The translations under genes were made by a program, and so were the position numbers. From the NCBI RefSeq assembly GCF_000208745.1, contig NC_030851.1:6320000-6383999 (forward strand): a stretch of 64,000 nucleotides of DNA, given 5' to 3'. Position 1 is the stretch's first letter, and every line of letters begins with the position of its first letter. Origin of the DNA: Theobroma cacao. Its lineage: Eukaryota; Streptophyta; Magnoliopsida; Malvales; Malvaceae. The notes beneath the pieces were generated by a model. The model made no database searches. It saw nothing but the letters and a program-made list of their open reading frames with translations, and was not told the DNA's origin. Below are positions 1 to 12,722 of the stretch, piece by piece.

Positions 1-1118
1 AAAGGCCCCAATTTGGCTAGGAGAATATTGCTGCCCATTTGCTTCAACCCACGCATCTCCGTTGGGAGCCTTAACAATCTTGTAAGGAACCATTCCCATT
101 TCCTTTTGTGTCTGGGAATCATCATATCGTCTACCAATCAGACGCTTGGTTCCAAAAACTGTATTAGTTGGATTGGTCACAGCCTGTCGTTTTGCAGGGG
201 TGCCCACTAGTAACTCTCCCTTTTGGTTGAAGGCAACAACAGATGGTGTGGTCCGTGCACCTTCAGAGTTCTCAATAACTTTGGGATTCTGTACTCAATA
301 ACAGACTCAATCAGAGACGATAATGAAATAACTTCACCTTCCAAAACTAACAGAAAAATCGTTAAGAACATCCGCCTACTGGTCTAATTTTTACCTTTCC
401 CTCCATGACAGCAACACATGAGTTTGTTGTCCCCAAATCAATACCAATGACATCATTTCCAGCAGGTTTTGAACTGCATTAAAGGAAAAGATCCAGAGTT
501 ACATTGAGCAATGACAAATTTACAACAAATACACAATAAGAATAACCCAAACCATGGTTACCTGAAAGCTCTAGAGAAACTTGCCCAATTAATTCCTCCT
601 GAGGCTTTGCCATTGCTAGTAAGCTGCACAACAACCACATAAGCATAAGTCATTTCATTCACTAAGAAGCACTTGGCAAATGAACTCCAATTACCATTTT
701 CACAGACTTAACTAAGTCTCAAATAAATGAAAGATTAAACCAGCTTGCTCCAAAGAGCCACTTGGCTATAACAACAGTACCTCAATTTTCCGTAGAGAAC
801 TAAGCTCAAGTTTCAAAAGACACAAAATCAATAAACAAAAAAGGCTCACAAAAGTTCCACTTTAAATGAATTTAAAAAATCCAACATATCTCCTGCTTTT
901 AACCAACCTCCAGATTAAATGACACAACACAAGAATATCTAGATAAATTTCCCCTTTCCTACCAGAAAACACAGATCCATCAAGCAAATCACCAAAAGCT
1001 AACAGAAAAGTTTAAAGCAAACATTAAAAACCTGGAAACTTACGCATCTATAGGCGGAGAGGGGTGCAGAGGCGACGTCACGGCGTCGAAATGAACGGAG
1101 TAGAGCTGCCGTAGCCAT
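1..1118 (-). CDS. Mitochondrial heat shock 70 kDa protein, N-terminal exons (partial)
   Basis: Coding exons on the minus strand are 1118-1044, 623-562, 473-395 and 288 to the left edge, with GT..AG borders and matching phases. The product is a mitochondrial DnaK-type chaperone that drives ATP-dependent import and folding in the matrix. The first 50 or so residues are rich in Arg, Ser and Ala ([17 protein letters not shown]...), as in a mitochondrial presequence. They are followed by [20 protein letters not shown], the phosphate-1 loop of the Hsp70 ATPase domain, then [20 protein letters not shown] and the conserved [11 protein letters not shown] and [10 protein letters not shown] blocks. The start at 1118 is the first ATG and gives the expected presequence. 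The rest of the ATPase domain, the substrate-binding domain and the stop lie outside the window. Which of the plant mitochondrial Hsp70 paralogues it is cannot be decided here. Confidence 0.95.
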
Positions 1119-1181
1119 GGCTTTAACTTAGTGAGAGCAGGGAAGGATCGATGAAGACAGAGATGGGAAGTGCTTTGTGGG

Positions 1182-1192
1182 TTAATATAAAA
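1182..1192 (-). promoter_or_regulatory. Possible TATA box of the Hsp70 gene
   Basis: On the minus strand this reads TTTATATTAAC, about 65 bases upstream of the Hsp70 ATG. The spacing would give a short leader. I did not recognise clear heat-shock elements nearby. Position and AT-rich sequence are the only evidence. Confidence 0.35.
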
Positions 1193-1669
1193 GGTGAGGA
1201 GAGGTTTCTAGGGTTTAGGATTTTGGAACATGCAGGAACTTATTTTATTTAGTATTTTAGTATTTAAGATTTTATTTAGTTTGAATTTTTTTTTATTTTT
1301 ATTAAGATTTTAGTATATTAAATTTTATTTATTAAGAGGAAGATTTTTGTTAAGAGTAGAATCTTAGTTTTTTTTATTGAATTAGGATTTATTTGAGATA
1401 GTATAAATAGGTTATTATATATTGCTTTTTTATATTGAACTTTTATTTAAATTTAATTAATTTTTATTATTTCAAACCAAATTAACTTTATTCAAATGAA
1501 TTCTAATTGTTTTAAACTTTTCGATTACATTTAATTCTAATTGTCCAAAACTTTTGATTATATAAGTGGTTTTGTGTTTGATAAAATATTCTTATTTTTA
1601 AATTTTGATCGAAATGATAAAAAGGGTTATTAATTTTTGAAATGAAATTCCGTCTAAAAGTGTAAATAC

Positions 1670-1960
1670 CGTTAATTAAAATTATAAAAAAATTAAAATA
1701 TATTTTTTTATTAATTAAAAAATTATTATTATATTTTTTATAAAAAAATAAAATAAAGAATGGAGCACCGATCGGTGCTCCTTAGCTTGATGCTCCCCAA
1801 CTCCCCATGGGTCGGAGCTCTCGGGGGAAGGGAGCTCAATCAGGGCTCCCTAAGGGAGCTCCGGTGTTGTCCATATGGGGAGTTTTTTTTTTAAAAAAAA
1901 ATTAATAAAAAATAATAAAATTATATAAAAATAATTATAAAAATTAATTAAAAGTAAATT
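1670..1960. repeat. Fold-back-like repeat with GC-rich palindromic core
   Basis: A GC-rich island (about 1760-1885) lies in otherwise very AT-rich DNA. It opens with a perfect 20-base palindrome, GGAGCACCGATCGGTGCTCC, at 1762-1781. It continues with many alternating GGAGC and GCTCC words, including GGAGCTC and GGGAGCTCC. The flanks are A/T runs that are roughly complementary (TTAATTAAAATTATAAA on the left; AATTATAAAAATTAATTAA on the right). This fits a fold-back MITE or a similar small non-autonomous element. No target-site duplication was found, so the class is open. Confidence 0.45.
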
Positions 1961-2649
1961 TATTTTTTTTATTCTTGTCATGTCAGTAAATTGAAGAGAA
2001 TGTTAATAGTTGATTAATGATTAAATTTATGTGTCTAATAAAAAATATTTTTTAAAAATAAAATATTTATTTTAAAAATTAATAAATTTACGTGTAATTT
2101 TAATTAAAATTTAAAAATAAAAATATATTATTTTTTTATGAGGTGGAAATGGTGATTAGAGACGGTTTTCTGGTAGGATATAGAAGGTTCTAGATCAACG
2201 ACCAACGCACCCTGCCCACCTTTTAACCTTTTTCTCCAGTTTTCACGGTCAATGTTACGCCACGTCATCGAAACCTGATCTTATGGTTGAATGGAGCCAC
2301 AGCATTTCCATGTTTTGTTAGATTTGACTTGGAGAAGAATGGATATTGAGTTTTGTCCATTTTAAAGAGAATATTGAAGGCTAAGAACTAATTTGAGTGT
2401 CCCAACAATAATTTGTAATTACAGATTTTAGGAATAAATTTTAATTTTAACTAATTGCAATTAGGATTATTATTTTATATTCTGCGAGAAAAATTTTTAA
2501 ATTTTATAAATGATTGTTAATATATATTTTTATTTATCATAATATTAATTAATTAATTAGTTTAAATATGAGACAATTAATTGAGTAATGCTGTTTGAAA
2601 TTGTCTAACTTTTTTATTTTCTGTGTGTTTGGAAAGAAGTTGCAAGGAG

Positions 2650-3651
2650 ATGTTTTTGGTTTGGTTTATTTTTAGCTTATCTACTGTTTAAAATTAAAAA
2701 TTAAGTCAAACAGTATTTCGTGAAAAGTTCTTAAAAAAATTAACTTTTTTTTAAAGAATAAAATCTAAAAAAAAGAGTTTAAAAAAAAGCTTCAATTAAG
2801 AGCCTTCTCCTTTTTAACATGTCAACTTATTAAGAGAGTTATTTTTTTCAAAAAATACTCTTTTTTTTCCTTATCAATCTCCATCTCCTCTCTCCCTTTC
2901 TGAAAATCATCATTTTATGGTTTTTTTTTTGTTCTTACAAAAATAAAAAAAAAAGAATTCAAAATTCAAAACTACATTCAGATATGATTTCTTCTTTTTC
3001 TTTCTATTTTGTTTTTCGTTTTATTTTCTATCGTTTTTTTTTTACTTTGAAAACTCTCTTTATTAGTTGATATTTCTCAGTTTATTATTTGATATGACAG
3101 TTATATGATATTTATGTATTTTTAATTTTTTTATGATATATATAATATTTGATAATTATAATTGAAATAATTAATCAAATAAATCAATAATTGTTGAGAT
3201 AAATTAGATGAAAATTAAAATAATATTTGTTGATTATGATTGTTGAGATAATATTGTTCATAAAAGTGAACTTTGTTAATAAGAACATCAATAACTAAAC
3301 GTGATTTTCCTGAATTATTACTGACACCCTAAACTTCTCTTTTTTTCCTCCATTGTTAAAGTTTAAGGTTTTAATAGTCGACTCTCTACTTTCTTCCATC
3401 TCTCATTTTTTTTTTATTTGATTCAATTTTTCTCTTNATGATTAATAAAAAATTATTTATTAAATACTTTTTATGATAATTTTAATTAAAATTAAAATTT
3501 ATATAAGTTATTTTGTCAAATAATTTATTTATAAAATAGAGTTTATAAAAAGTAAATTTACTAAACAACTTTAACTTAATTTTAAAAATTATTATTTTTT
3601 ACAAAAGCTTTATAATAGATTTTAAATTAAAAAAAAATCAGACCAAACATG
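2650..3651. mobile_element. Possible hAT-like MITE
   Basis: The left end (GATGTTTTTGGTTTGGTTTA) and the reverse complement of the right end (CATGTTTGGTCTGATTTTTT) share the TGTTTGG-type terminus usual for plant hAT-type MITEs. The interior is AT-rich without coding potential. One ambiguous base lies at 3437. Boundaries are approximate and no convincing 8-base duplication was seen. Confidence 0.3.
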
Positions 3652-3659
3652 CTAGTAGA

Positions 3660-4956
3660 ATGGTTTAATCCAGCTTTATTTCACGTGTCATGAGATAATT
3701 AAGTAGTGCATGCAACATTTGTCACAAAGGGTTCATAGATGCTATTCCTCAACTAAAAGTAAGAAAGGCGTGGCTCACACAATTGCTGGTTTGGCACTTT
3801 CTACGCCAGCAAATCTACCTGCTCACAGGAAATTTGATTGGCTGCTTTACCTTTGCTTTCCATTTGCACTGAGCTCTCAATAACAGTTGATTCTTTGTGG
3901 CTCAGGATAGGCTGACATTTTTCTTAAAGGAAGCTGCACTGCAGATATCCTGAGTGCAAAAGATTATACAAGTAATCCATAGATTTTTCATGGCTTTTGG
4001 CTAGTTCTCCCTGACATGTTGTATGTGACTCCAGGAGGAAAGGTGGTAAGCCTAAAGTTTAAGTGAAACTGAAGAAAATGGTTTCAGACACTGATCATGG
4101 GAGGGCAATCTCTGTTAATAATCCTACCCCTTTAGCATTTCTCTGAAGAAGTACCTTTACCAATGCACCAGTGAGGCAATGGCTTCTAATCAACACAACT
4201 AATACAAGATAGTGCTCTAAGTGTGTGTATTTTCAACAATTTAAAATAGGTTCTGATAGTTTCCTCTGAGCTATATGCTTGGTATCCATGGTTTCAATCC
4301 GAATTCAGATGGAACATGAAACTAGATATATACACAAAGTTATATATGTTATAAGACATTTGAACTGGGAGTGGATGATGATTAATCCACCTCCATATAC
4401 TGAAACTGAGCCCAATATGGGCACCAAGTACACCTTTGACTTCATTTTTAGCACTTCTCAAGCAATTTCTGTTACTCTCTTCAAAAATTCAAACCAAATT
4501 CCAGCTTTCACAGCTAATAAACCTAACTTCCAGATTCCTCAATAAAGCCAAAGTTCAGACTTGGGAGATGAATCAGCGACATCATTGAAAAACCATCAAG
4601 AATTCAAAGGAAAACTTAAAAGGGAGTGCCACTGAGTTGCAATTACCATCAAATTGAGATCGCAATAAGCTGAAAACTTTGTGTTTGTATAGCCAAACTT
4701 TAATAGAACCACCTGTACAATTAAACCTCCAAAAAAAATGAAATAAGATACAACAAATGAGCGAAAGAATAAGACTCACCTCCAATAAAGAGCCATCATC
4801 ACCTCTAGCCTAAATACGAGTAAGTGATGGACAACATATTCCTATTTTTAGCCCAGTTAAATGATGCTATTGACCACTCTCTATCTGTGCATAGCATGGT
4901 ACACTTGGCATGTGTGATTGGGAAAAATACCATGGTAATGAATTTCTTTAATTCTG
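3660..4956. other. Spacer and 3' flank of the CorA-like gene
   Basis: This stretch lies between the probable MITE and the CorA-like stop codon and presumably includes that gene's 3' untranslated region. ORFs here (for example 88 codons at 4279-4545, plus strand) show no recognisable motif. I see no further gene. Confidence 0.6.
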
Positions 4957-7373
4957 TCAAATCCTGAGGTAACCACCTCTTTCTTGAATTCCAATGGTTC
5001 TCTTGAGGAAAGATCTCCTGTTATGAGACCAACTTCTTCTCAAAGACCTCCTCCTATGCCAGGCAGTCAATCGGGTATAAAGAGCAGGGAAAATAAAGCA
5101 GAGCAAAACTAGAAGAAGCATCGCTACACAGATAATCATGACATTGCGGAAACCATCATTTAGTGCAGGGTCCTTTTGCACAGTCCATGGAACTCCACCC
5201 ACGTTCATCCCGAACACTGAAATGTTGAACAAAAAGTAAAGCATTCAATGTTGCCACCCAAGATCCATCAACAAATCAGAGCTCCTATAATAAGGGAAAG
5301 GTGGACAAAAATCAAATTATTACCTCCAGTGATAACAGATAAAGGAAGGAATATTATTGAAAGGAAAGAGAGATAATAGAGTTTTCTGTTAATTTGCTCC
5401 GACTGCCAGCTATCCAAACCAGCCTGAATTGCAGTAACACGATTTGCTAGAAACCCTACATTCTCTTTCAGCCTCCTCAAGCGCCCAATCAGCTCTTCAA
5501 GGGAGCTGATGTCCTCACTTGCAAACCAATTTTTAGAAGAACATTTTTCCTTGACTCGGGGATATACTTGCTCACCATGGGCAATCACCTACATTTTTGG
5601 AAAACACATATAAGCAAAGAGGGTTCAATTCTCATGGTCTTAATTACACAGCCAATAAACCAAAACTCAAAATAAATGGGACTTTCAACCAAATCACATC
5701 CCTGTGGATGACTCAGAATATATGAGTGCAAGCACAACCTATCATTGGAATTTCAGCAACCTTCAAAAGCGAAACCTTAATGGCTATGAAAACCAAAGCA
5801 ATTTTAACCCATTAAAATGTAGTTTGACAAGGGGCAAACATCCATCACATCCCCATAAAGGGTTAAACTTTAATGGCCTTCTGCTCTTTCTAACTTAAGT
5901 GTTTTCTGCACTCTTGGCCATTTAGAAACAAGTGAAAAAGAGAAATTACCTGCAGGAGACGTTGCAAATTTAGATGCATTTTTGGGAATCTTCTATCATC
6001 TAGCATCTGTTTCTTTAAAGCAAATCCACCTGAGATTAAGCAGAAAAAGAATATGACTTCATCTACAGATAACTTCATTGCCAGAATAAAGCATGCAACC
6101 TTAAAAAGTGTGCAATATAAACTTGGCAATGAGCAAAGAAGGCGCAAGGGAACAAAAATGAGAAATACCTATACTTTCTCATATCTCAAGTAAAGAGTGA
6201 AGATATGGAAAGCCAATGCAATTATACACCAGTGCTAACTGCTCTAACGCCTCTGGTGTCCTAACTTTTGCTCAAAGAGGTTACAGCAAGTTCCAAGGAT
6301 GGTTTGAAGGAAAAATGTACATAAATGGTATTGATCCTAAGTATTCAGACGGTATGATGCCCCAAAAGTTCTTTGAAAAAATGTTCCAGGTCACTTGCAT
6401 TTGCAGTTCAAATGATTCCACATGCACAAGCTCATTCTGTGTCCATGAAAATCCTTAAACCACTTATGCCCATGTGAAATTGAAATATGCATCAATAAAT
6501 GAAGTATGGAAATCAAAACTGTTTCATAACCATAGCACAGAGAGCTATAAACCAATTTAACATAGATTGATTTAGGACAGTGTTTATTCGGATAGGGGGC
6601 CCAATAAATTGTGTACCTCTATCCAACTCAAGCTCCACAGAATCCAGCTCCATCTCCAGTTTAGTAACAACATCTTGAAGGTGATCCACGTGCGTATCAA
6701 TGATGTGAACTACAAGGTTTGAGACAGACTTTGGAACAGGATTATCAGCCTCCTCAGAGTGATTCATTGTCAATAAGAACTCAAGAACATGCTCTCTAAT
6801 AACAATCCCACCCCCTTCCTTCCTCTCTCCTCTATGATAAGATGGACTCTCAACACTAGGAATCTCTGAGAGAAGAGATTGACCAACCGGTGAGAAACCT
6901 AATCTGGGAACACGTCCCAAAGACACAGTAATCACTGAATTTTCTGTAACCCTGGCAGCTAGTCTAAATGTAAAATTACTGGAGGGAGGGCCAGGTGAAT
7001 TAACCCTAAAGACAAGCGCTCCATCAACATGTCCACAAAATGGCCCATTGCTAACAAGTGAGAGAATGTCTTGAAGCTTTAAAGGTGGGCAAAGAACATC
7101 TATGAGGTATTGTGCAGATTGAGAGAGTTTCTGATTCCCTTTTGGAAGTTCTACATGGTACCAACAAAACTCCTTGCCACCACCTTCAGCAAGATCCCAC
7201 TCCTTATTATAATAATTTCCAAGACCGTCAAAAATATATGCTTTCTGTCTCACCATACCAGGAAAATGTGTTCTCTGAAGATGATTTTCCCTGAGAGGAT
7301 TATCAGCAGAGGATGCTCTAACCAATTCCTCCATTTCTCCATCTCCAGCCAGTTCTTCCTGACCTAAATCCAT
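4957..7373 (-). CDS. CorA-like magnesium transporter family protein
   Basis: Four coding exons on the minus strand (7373-6617, 6029-5950, 5588-5324, 5216-4957) join in phase to 453 codons plus stop. The product belongs to the CorA-type two-membrane-segment family of divalent cation (Mg2+) channels, in the plant branch separate from MRS2/MGT. The long N-terminal region is acidic and soluble (about 1-345), with a probable coiled-coil around 225-345. The first membrane segment (about 348-367) runs straight into the signature Gly-Met-Asn at 370-372 (VFGMNVGGVPW). The second segment is about 390-414, followed by a short tail rich in Arg and Ser. The start at 7373 gives MDLGQEELAGDGEMEELV. A donor at 7740/7739 (TAGAG|GTAAGC) suggests a leader intron ending just before the ATG. 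Substrate and membrane location cannot be read from the sequence. Confidence 0.92.
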
Positions 7374-7379
7374 AGCTTC

Positions 7380-10300
7380 TATTTAACTACCTTTGACCAA
7401 TCAAGTTAGCAAATTAAAATGAGTTGGGTCAAAGATTGAACAACTCAGAAATTTCTAAATCAAATATTCTATTCAATCCAATGGGGTTTCAGATTATTCA
7501 AAGAAAAGCTGCCGCAGAGAATGAAAATGAATGGCTTCAAATGAAAGCAGAACCAACTCTAGAGATCCAATAGATAGAAACCCAGATCAGATTTATTCAC
7601 CAAACTTGCAACAAAGGCAACTGGTGTTTCCCTGAAAGCCACAAAGATTCGAATTTTACCATTCACTAATCCCATCAACAAAATACCAAGCAATTATCAA
7701 ACATTGCGACAGCCAGAAACTCCATAATAATTTGCTTACCTCTACAAAAAAATCTTGGAAAACGGGAATATCTTGACGTAAACAAGAAATCCCAGATCAG
7801 AAATTAGCAAAGCCTGTTGAAACCCAAGCAGAAAAACATCATGAGGAAAGATCCAAAATTCTTCAGTGTGGCTTCATTCAAAGTGGTTTAACCAACCAGA
7901 AATGACAAAATATTGAATAATTCAAATTCAAAATATTTTGGAAAAAGGAAAACGTCGTAGAGAACGAGATAGATTAAGGAAAAAGGGAGACGTGCGTCGT
8001 TGTGGTGGTAGTTTCTCAGAAACTTCAGGTTATACTATAATTATTCTCCAACCAAATTTAAAGAAGATTATCGTCGTAATACTAATCGCGTTTCCGGTTC
8101 AGTCGTGATTAGTATATTTTAAGTCCACGTTGGATATAAATATCACGTCAATTATCTTTGTTTGTCGGGAAAGCAAGATAATTTTATGAGGCGAAAGAGT
8201 TAAAACAGGGGAAGCGGCCTATATTTATGGCGGGTGAATAAGTCGTTGCTTTATCCTCCTACTTTTAGATGTGCCATGTAATCTAGCAACCCCTTCCAAG
8301 TCCATTTGTTTTCGACAAAGATTTGCTACAACTCAAAGATTTGTGCCCAATCCAATTGTTTCTGTTTGTTTGGATGTCTGTTCTTGATTTGGTTTTCTGG
8401 TAGAAGAAGAAAGAGTTAATCACTTACTTTATCTGATGCTTATAAAGTAGAACATCTACACAGTATGGCCTTTTTGTCGACGTTTGAGAATATCTGCTGC
8501 CCGCTGCTTGCAGCGACAATGTAAAGCCTCAATTCTCTGCCTTCCACACACCCGTTCGGGTTTGACCTCGCCCAAGTCAAAACCCTCCCCGCCTTGGCCA
8601 TGCTACGATTAAGAAATTTGTTTTAATAAAAATAAATAGTTAATCCTATTCATAATGTAACACTAATTAAGTATTATAATCTAATTAGGTAATGATTCTG
8701 TATTATAATTTTAACTAAACAATTTATACAATTATCTTACCAAAAATTATTTAGTAAAGTTGTTATCTGTGATGTTAACTCAATCACATATTTATATGTA
8801 TTAATAAATATAAATCAATTCAACTTGATAAATAAATTGTTAATTATAATTTTTGTCAAAAGTGATTTTGTATTACTATTTACCTAAACAATTATAATGT
8901 TAATGTTAAAAGTGTGATTTTATTTTTTTATTTTAAATTATAATATAAATATTAAAACTGTTTTTCAATTATTTATTTTATTCTAAAGAAAACTAATTAT
9001 TTCATTTTTACATGGTAAATATAACATGCTTATATGTTTATTAATACGGTAGATGGAAATGTGCTTATATATTTATTTAAATAGATTGTGTTTTATTAAA
9101 AAAATGCTTTATGTCGTCCTATTATTTTTTATAATTTAAAAAAAATAAAGAAATAAAAGTGGAAAATATGCAACATAAAAATAATATACTGGATTAAATA
9201 ATACATTTGAAATGTTTACTAATTTCTAGAGAAGTGATATGCTGCATGAAAATTATATTCATATTTAGTTTTATTTTTTTCATTAAGTATAATTTTTAAG
9301 GATGAAAATTTAAAATCAGCTTGAATAGGCAAATTCATACACATATCATTAAACAAAATTAATACTCAAGTGCCAATTTCATATTTTAATTTATATTCCA
9401 TTTTACTAACGATGTATAAAAGTAAACTGTTGGAAAGCTTAGTTGATTATATCAAAAATAATTAAAATTAATATGAGAAAAAAATAAATTTGATTAATGT
9501 TAATTAATATAAATAATGTGAATCATTTGGAATATTTGGTAAAATGATTTGATTAGTATTGGCAATTACGTGGCGATGGGCCGCTGGACAATTTGAACGA
9601 GTCTTACGAGATTTGAGGAATCAGGGAATAAGAAGCTAACCCAGAAACTAATAAGGACCGGTATAACTCGCTTTGAATATTCAGAATTTGACAAAACGCA
9701 GAAGAAAAAGGCAATTTCTAGAATCACGAAAGAAACTAGGTTCGTGGGTTTTCTTAACTTTCCTTTCCTTTTCTTTTCTTTTTGGTTGTAATGGAAGGAA
9801 TTTATTGCACAAAAAAAAAGAAGAAGAAAGGAATAAAACAATGTGTTGATGTTCTAATAAAATGAAGGGGGGTTTTATTGTCAGCGTGGTAGCTGATGTT
9901 GGTACAAGATGGAAGAGACGCAAGGATGCTAAAGTTGAATGCGTATATAATGAGCCTCTCACATGTAAGGTATGCGTAATGATGATTCAAATCAAACAAA
10001 CAGACAATGCTTTCGACCTTAACTATGAACAAACATGTTCAAATCTAAAGCTTAGAAAGTCAACTTATGCATTTAATGATTATTGGATTCCGTGGGATTT
10101 GGATACCAATTATCCTTACTCACCGAGGAAAATTTTGTCCCAAACGTCGATAACGGGGGGGACAAGTTTCGTCAAGTCGTCGGCGTACAGCGATGGAAAA
10201 AGAGAAAGGGATTGGAATTCTGGAAGATTTAACAAAACGTGGAGCAAGGTTGACTTGGGATTCGTCAGCTTCCACATTGAAGTGGCTGTGATCTGAAATG

Positions 10301-11460
10301 GTGGCCAAGAGAAATTGTGGCTCGAACCCCAGCTGTATCACGTCCACTGGATTGAATATGATTCCATGGTTCGGTACTGTATCTTTGGCTGAGATCCCAA
10401 GGAATCCTTATCTTTTGTATTTATTTAATGACAAAACCCCTTGACATTGTTTTTTCTTTTCGTTTATGGAGGCTAAATCCTTCCTTGGGCATATGGTATG
10501 GCGTGTGGGACCATATATAAAGGAACTACCTCGCCTGAAAGGCAATAACTAATCAATCATGTGTGAAAAATGTCTTCACCTATTGTGAAAAGTCTTAGCT
10601 CTCCTTGTATCTTTAAGTACAACACAAAATGCGAATTGATGGACAAGAAACAGAAAAGCAGAGAAATATGACTATATGAGCATTTTGTCGCTGGTTTTGA
10701 ACAAGTTGAAAGAAAAGGCAGCGTCTAAAAAGTTACCTGGCTTCCCTTGGTTTCATGTGGCATGCCGGTCAATATAAGGCTGCTATGGGCTTTCAGACCC
10801 TGCCACTTGCTGTTCAATATGTCGGCTGCTAGTAGGAGTACCTGTTTGCCTCAATTGCGATTTTTATATGTATGATTTGCTGGATTATCATCAATGTACA
10901 TGTAGCAATTAGATGAGGTGATTCTGTATGGAACCTGCAGAAGATCTCATAATAGATGTGATATTAGCACTAAGTTTAGTTTGATTATGGTTTGATCCTT
11001 ATACCCCTCAATCCAACCAAACCGCAATTTCCATAGTGAGGCAAATTAAGGACACTTTTAGATCAGATATGCATATATTTAGTTTACATGGATCAATTAA
11101 GGCATAGTGACAATTCTGTTTCCGTCCTCAACGCGTCTCATTAAGCTTGCTGGTAACTGGACTATGTTGACAACAACTAAATTGAATTGATAAACATTAA
11201 TTGCTACTTACCACTGTGGAAAGTTATCATGAGCTGTCATGATCCTACCATTTCGTGCTAATTAACAGCGACTTCCAACTTCAGTATCATGAGTCAAGAC
11301 TGGAAACAATGCTTTAGAGTTTATCCCCACGAAAGGTATACGAGTGACTATAATTTATTGCTAGAACGTACAAATAGGTTGGCGGACCCAGCATGCATTA
11401 TGGAATCCAACTTTTACCTTTCAAATCTTATTACACGCTGTTTAAGGTGATTAGCCATTA
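7380..11460. other. Gene-poor spacer upstream of the CorA-like gene
   Basis: The first part (to about 8100) probably holds the leader exon, leader intron and promoter of the CorA-like gene. From about 8600 to 9560 the DNA is very AT-rich with no coding signal. A 144-codon plus-strand ORF at 9862-10296 and an overlapping 75-codon minus-strand ORF at 10120-10347 resemble no family I know and are probably chance. A TATA-like ATATATAAAGG near 10512 is not followed by a recognisable gene. Confidence 0.6.
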
Positions 11461-11464
11461 GAGT

Positions 11465-11575
11465 TTTTTTTATAAATGGGTCCCATGTATAAGATATTTT
11501 TAAAAATAAGTCTCTTTATAATTTAATTATTTTTAGTTAAGAAAATTAAAATTTGGACAAATTACCCTTAATGAA
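11465..11575 (+). repeat. Left terminal inverted repeat of the MULE (approximate)
   Basis: The reverse complement of this stretch includes TTAAGGGTAATTTG and TAAAAATAATTAAATTATAA. The right end of the element carries TTAAAGGGTATTCTT and TAAAAATAATTAAAATTATA in the same order and spacing. The A/T-rich composition makes the exact edge uncertain. Confidence 0.5.
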
Positions 11576-12009
11576 ATCGACCCATTTGTTTGGCTCTGCT
11601 CTTCAACTTGAAACCTATTAACGAGTCAAGTATGTTTACAAGGTGTGTAACTCCTCAGTTCTCAATGACAGACCGTACATCTCCAAACAAAGAATTATGT
11701 CTAAAGCATTCGTTGCTAGTTCAACTTTTAAGCATTTTTTGCAATGGTAGAAGCATTTTGGAGTGGTTATTATTCGCATAAAGGTAGTTCACATATTGAG
11801 CAGTGAGAGGAAGTTTACATTACGAGGAGAAAGGTATAATATATTTTTATTTTATTTTGAACCATGTGGAGAAATGTTTTTAGGGCTATTGTTATTCTTC
11901 CTGTTTTTCATTTATGGTTTTTGAGCATAAACGTATGCATATTGCTTGTTCATATTGATATTGTTGTTGTTTGAAATTGTTGAATATAAACATGAATGTG
12001 GTATTGTTG

Positions 12010-12450
12010 GTGTTGTTGGGGTCGAAAGGTGACAGGGCATGCGTGACTAGTTGATATGTATGCGTTATCATCCTTTAATAGGAATTAGGTTTTGGGTTTA
12101 GATATTGCGTGACTGAGGGCTTGCTTACATGGTTGGCACCTTATGCATGATTGGATTTTGGCATGACTTCACTTAGGGTGTGCGTGATTGCATTAGGGTT
12201 TAACATTGCGTGATTGGTTTATATGTTATTACGTGATTAGTTGATAGGTCATTGCATGACTGGTTGATAGGTCATTGCGTGACTGGTTGATAGGTCATTA
12301 CGTGAATATTGTTCAGGCATGGCATCACTTAGTGTGTGTGTGATTCTTTTAGTTGTTCTTAGCATTGCATGACTTGTTGATAGATCATTGCACGATTTAA
12401 TGTTAGTAATTGCATGACTTATTGATAAGGTATTGCATGATTGTTTTCTG
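12010..12450 (+). repeat. Left sub-terminal tandem array of the MULE
   Basis: Diverged units of about 20-30 bases based on CATTGCGTGACTGGTTGATA are repeated in tandem. The clearest copies lie at about 12240-12300. The reverse complement (GTCACGCAATGCC) is the core of the arrays at the right end, so the arrays are part of the inverted termini. No coding potential. Confidence 0.8.
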
Positions 12451-12722
12451 TATGAAATTGCGCGAGTGTTATAACTACATGAAATTTATTTGTATGGCTT
12501 TACATGACCGACATTACGTTCATTCTGTATTATTTTGGGTCAACTGTAATGCTTTAATATGTATATGTTGATTTACTTAATAATCTATGCTCGACACATG
12601 CATTAATTATTCTGTTTCAGAGTTGTCTAAAAACAATTAAAATTATTGTGAGAGTCATTGTTTTTTTAATCTACACTAATTATATTAACTAAAATGGGAA
12701 TGTTATCTGTTTTATGTTGCAG

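Noticed and set aside
6216..6458. 80-codon plus-strand ORF
   Set aside because: It lies wholly inside intron 1 of the CorA-like gene on the other strand and shows no motif.
7110..7367. Plus-strand ORFs opposite CorA exon 1
   Set aside because: Shadow frames of a well-supported coding exon.
9862..10296. 144-codon plus-strand ORF
   Set aside because: No recognisable motif, no family resemblance, and an overlapping ORF on the other strand. Probably chance.
10505..10860. Possible microRNA gene after a TATA-like site
   Set aside because: No known plant microRNA sequence was recognised and no long hairpin could be formed by eye.
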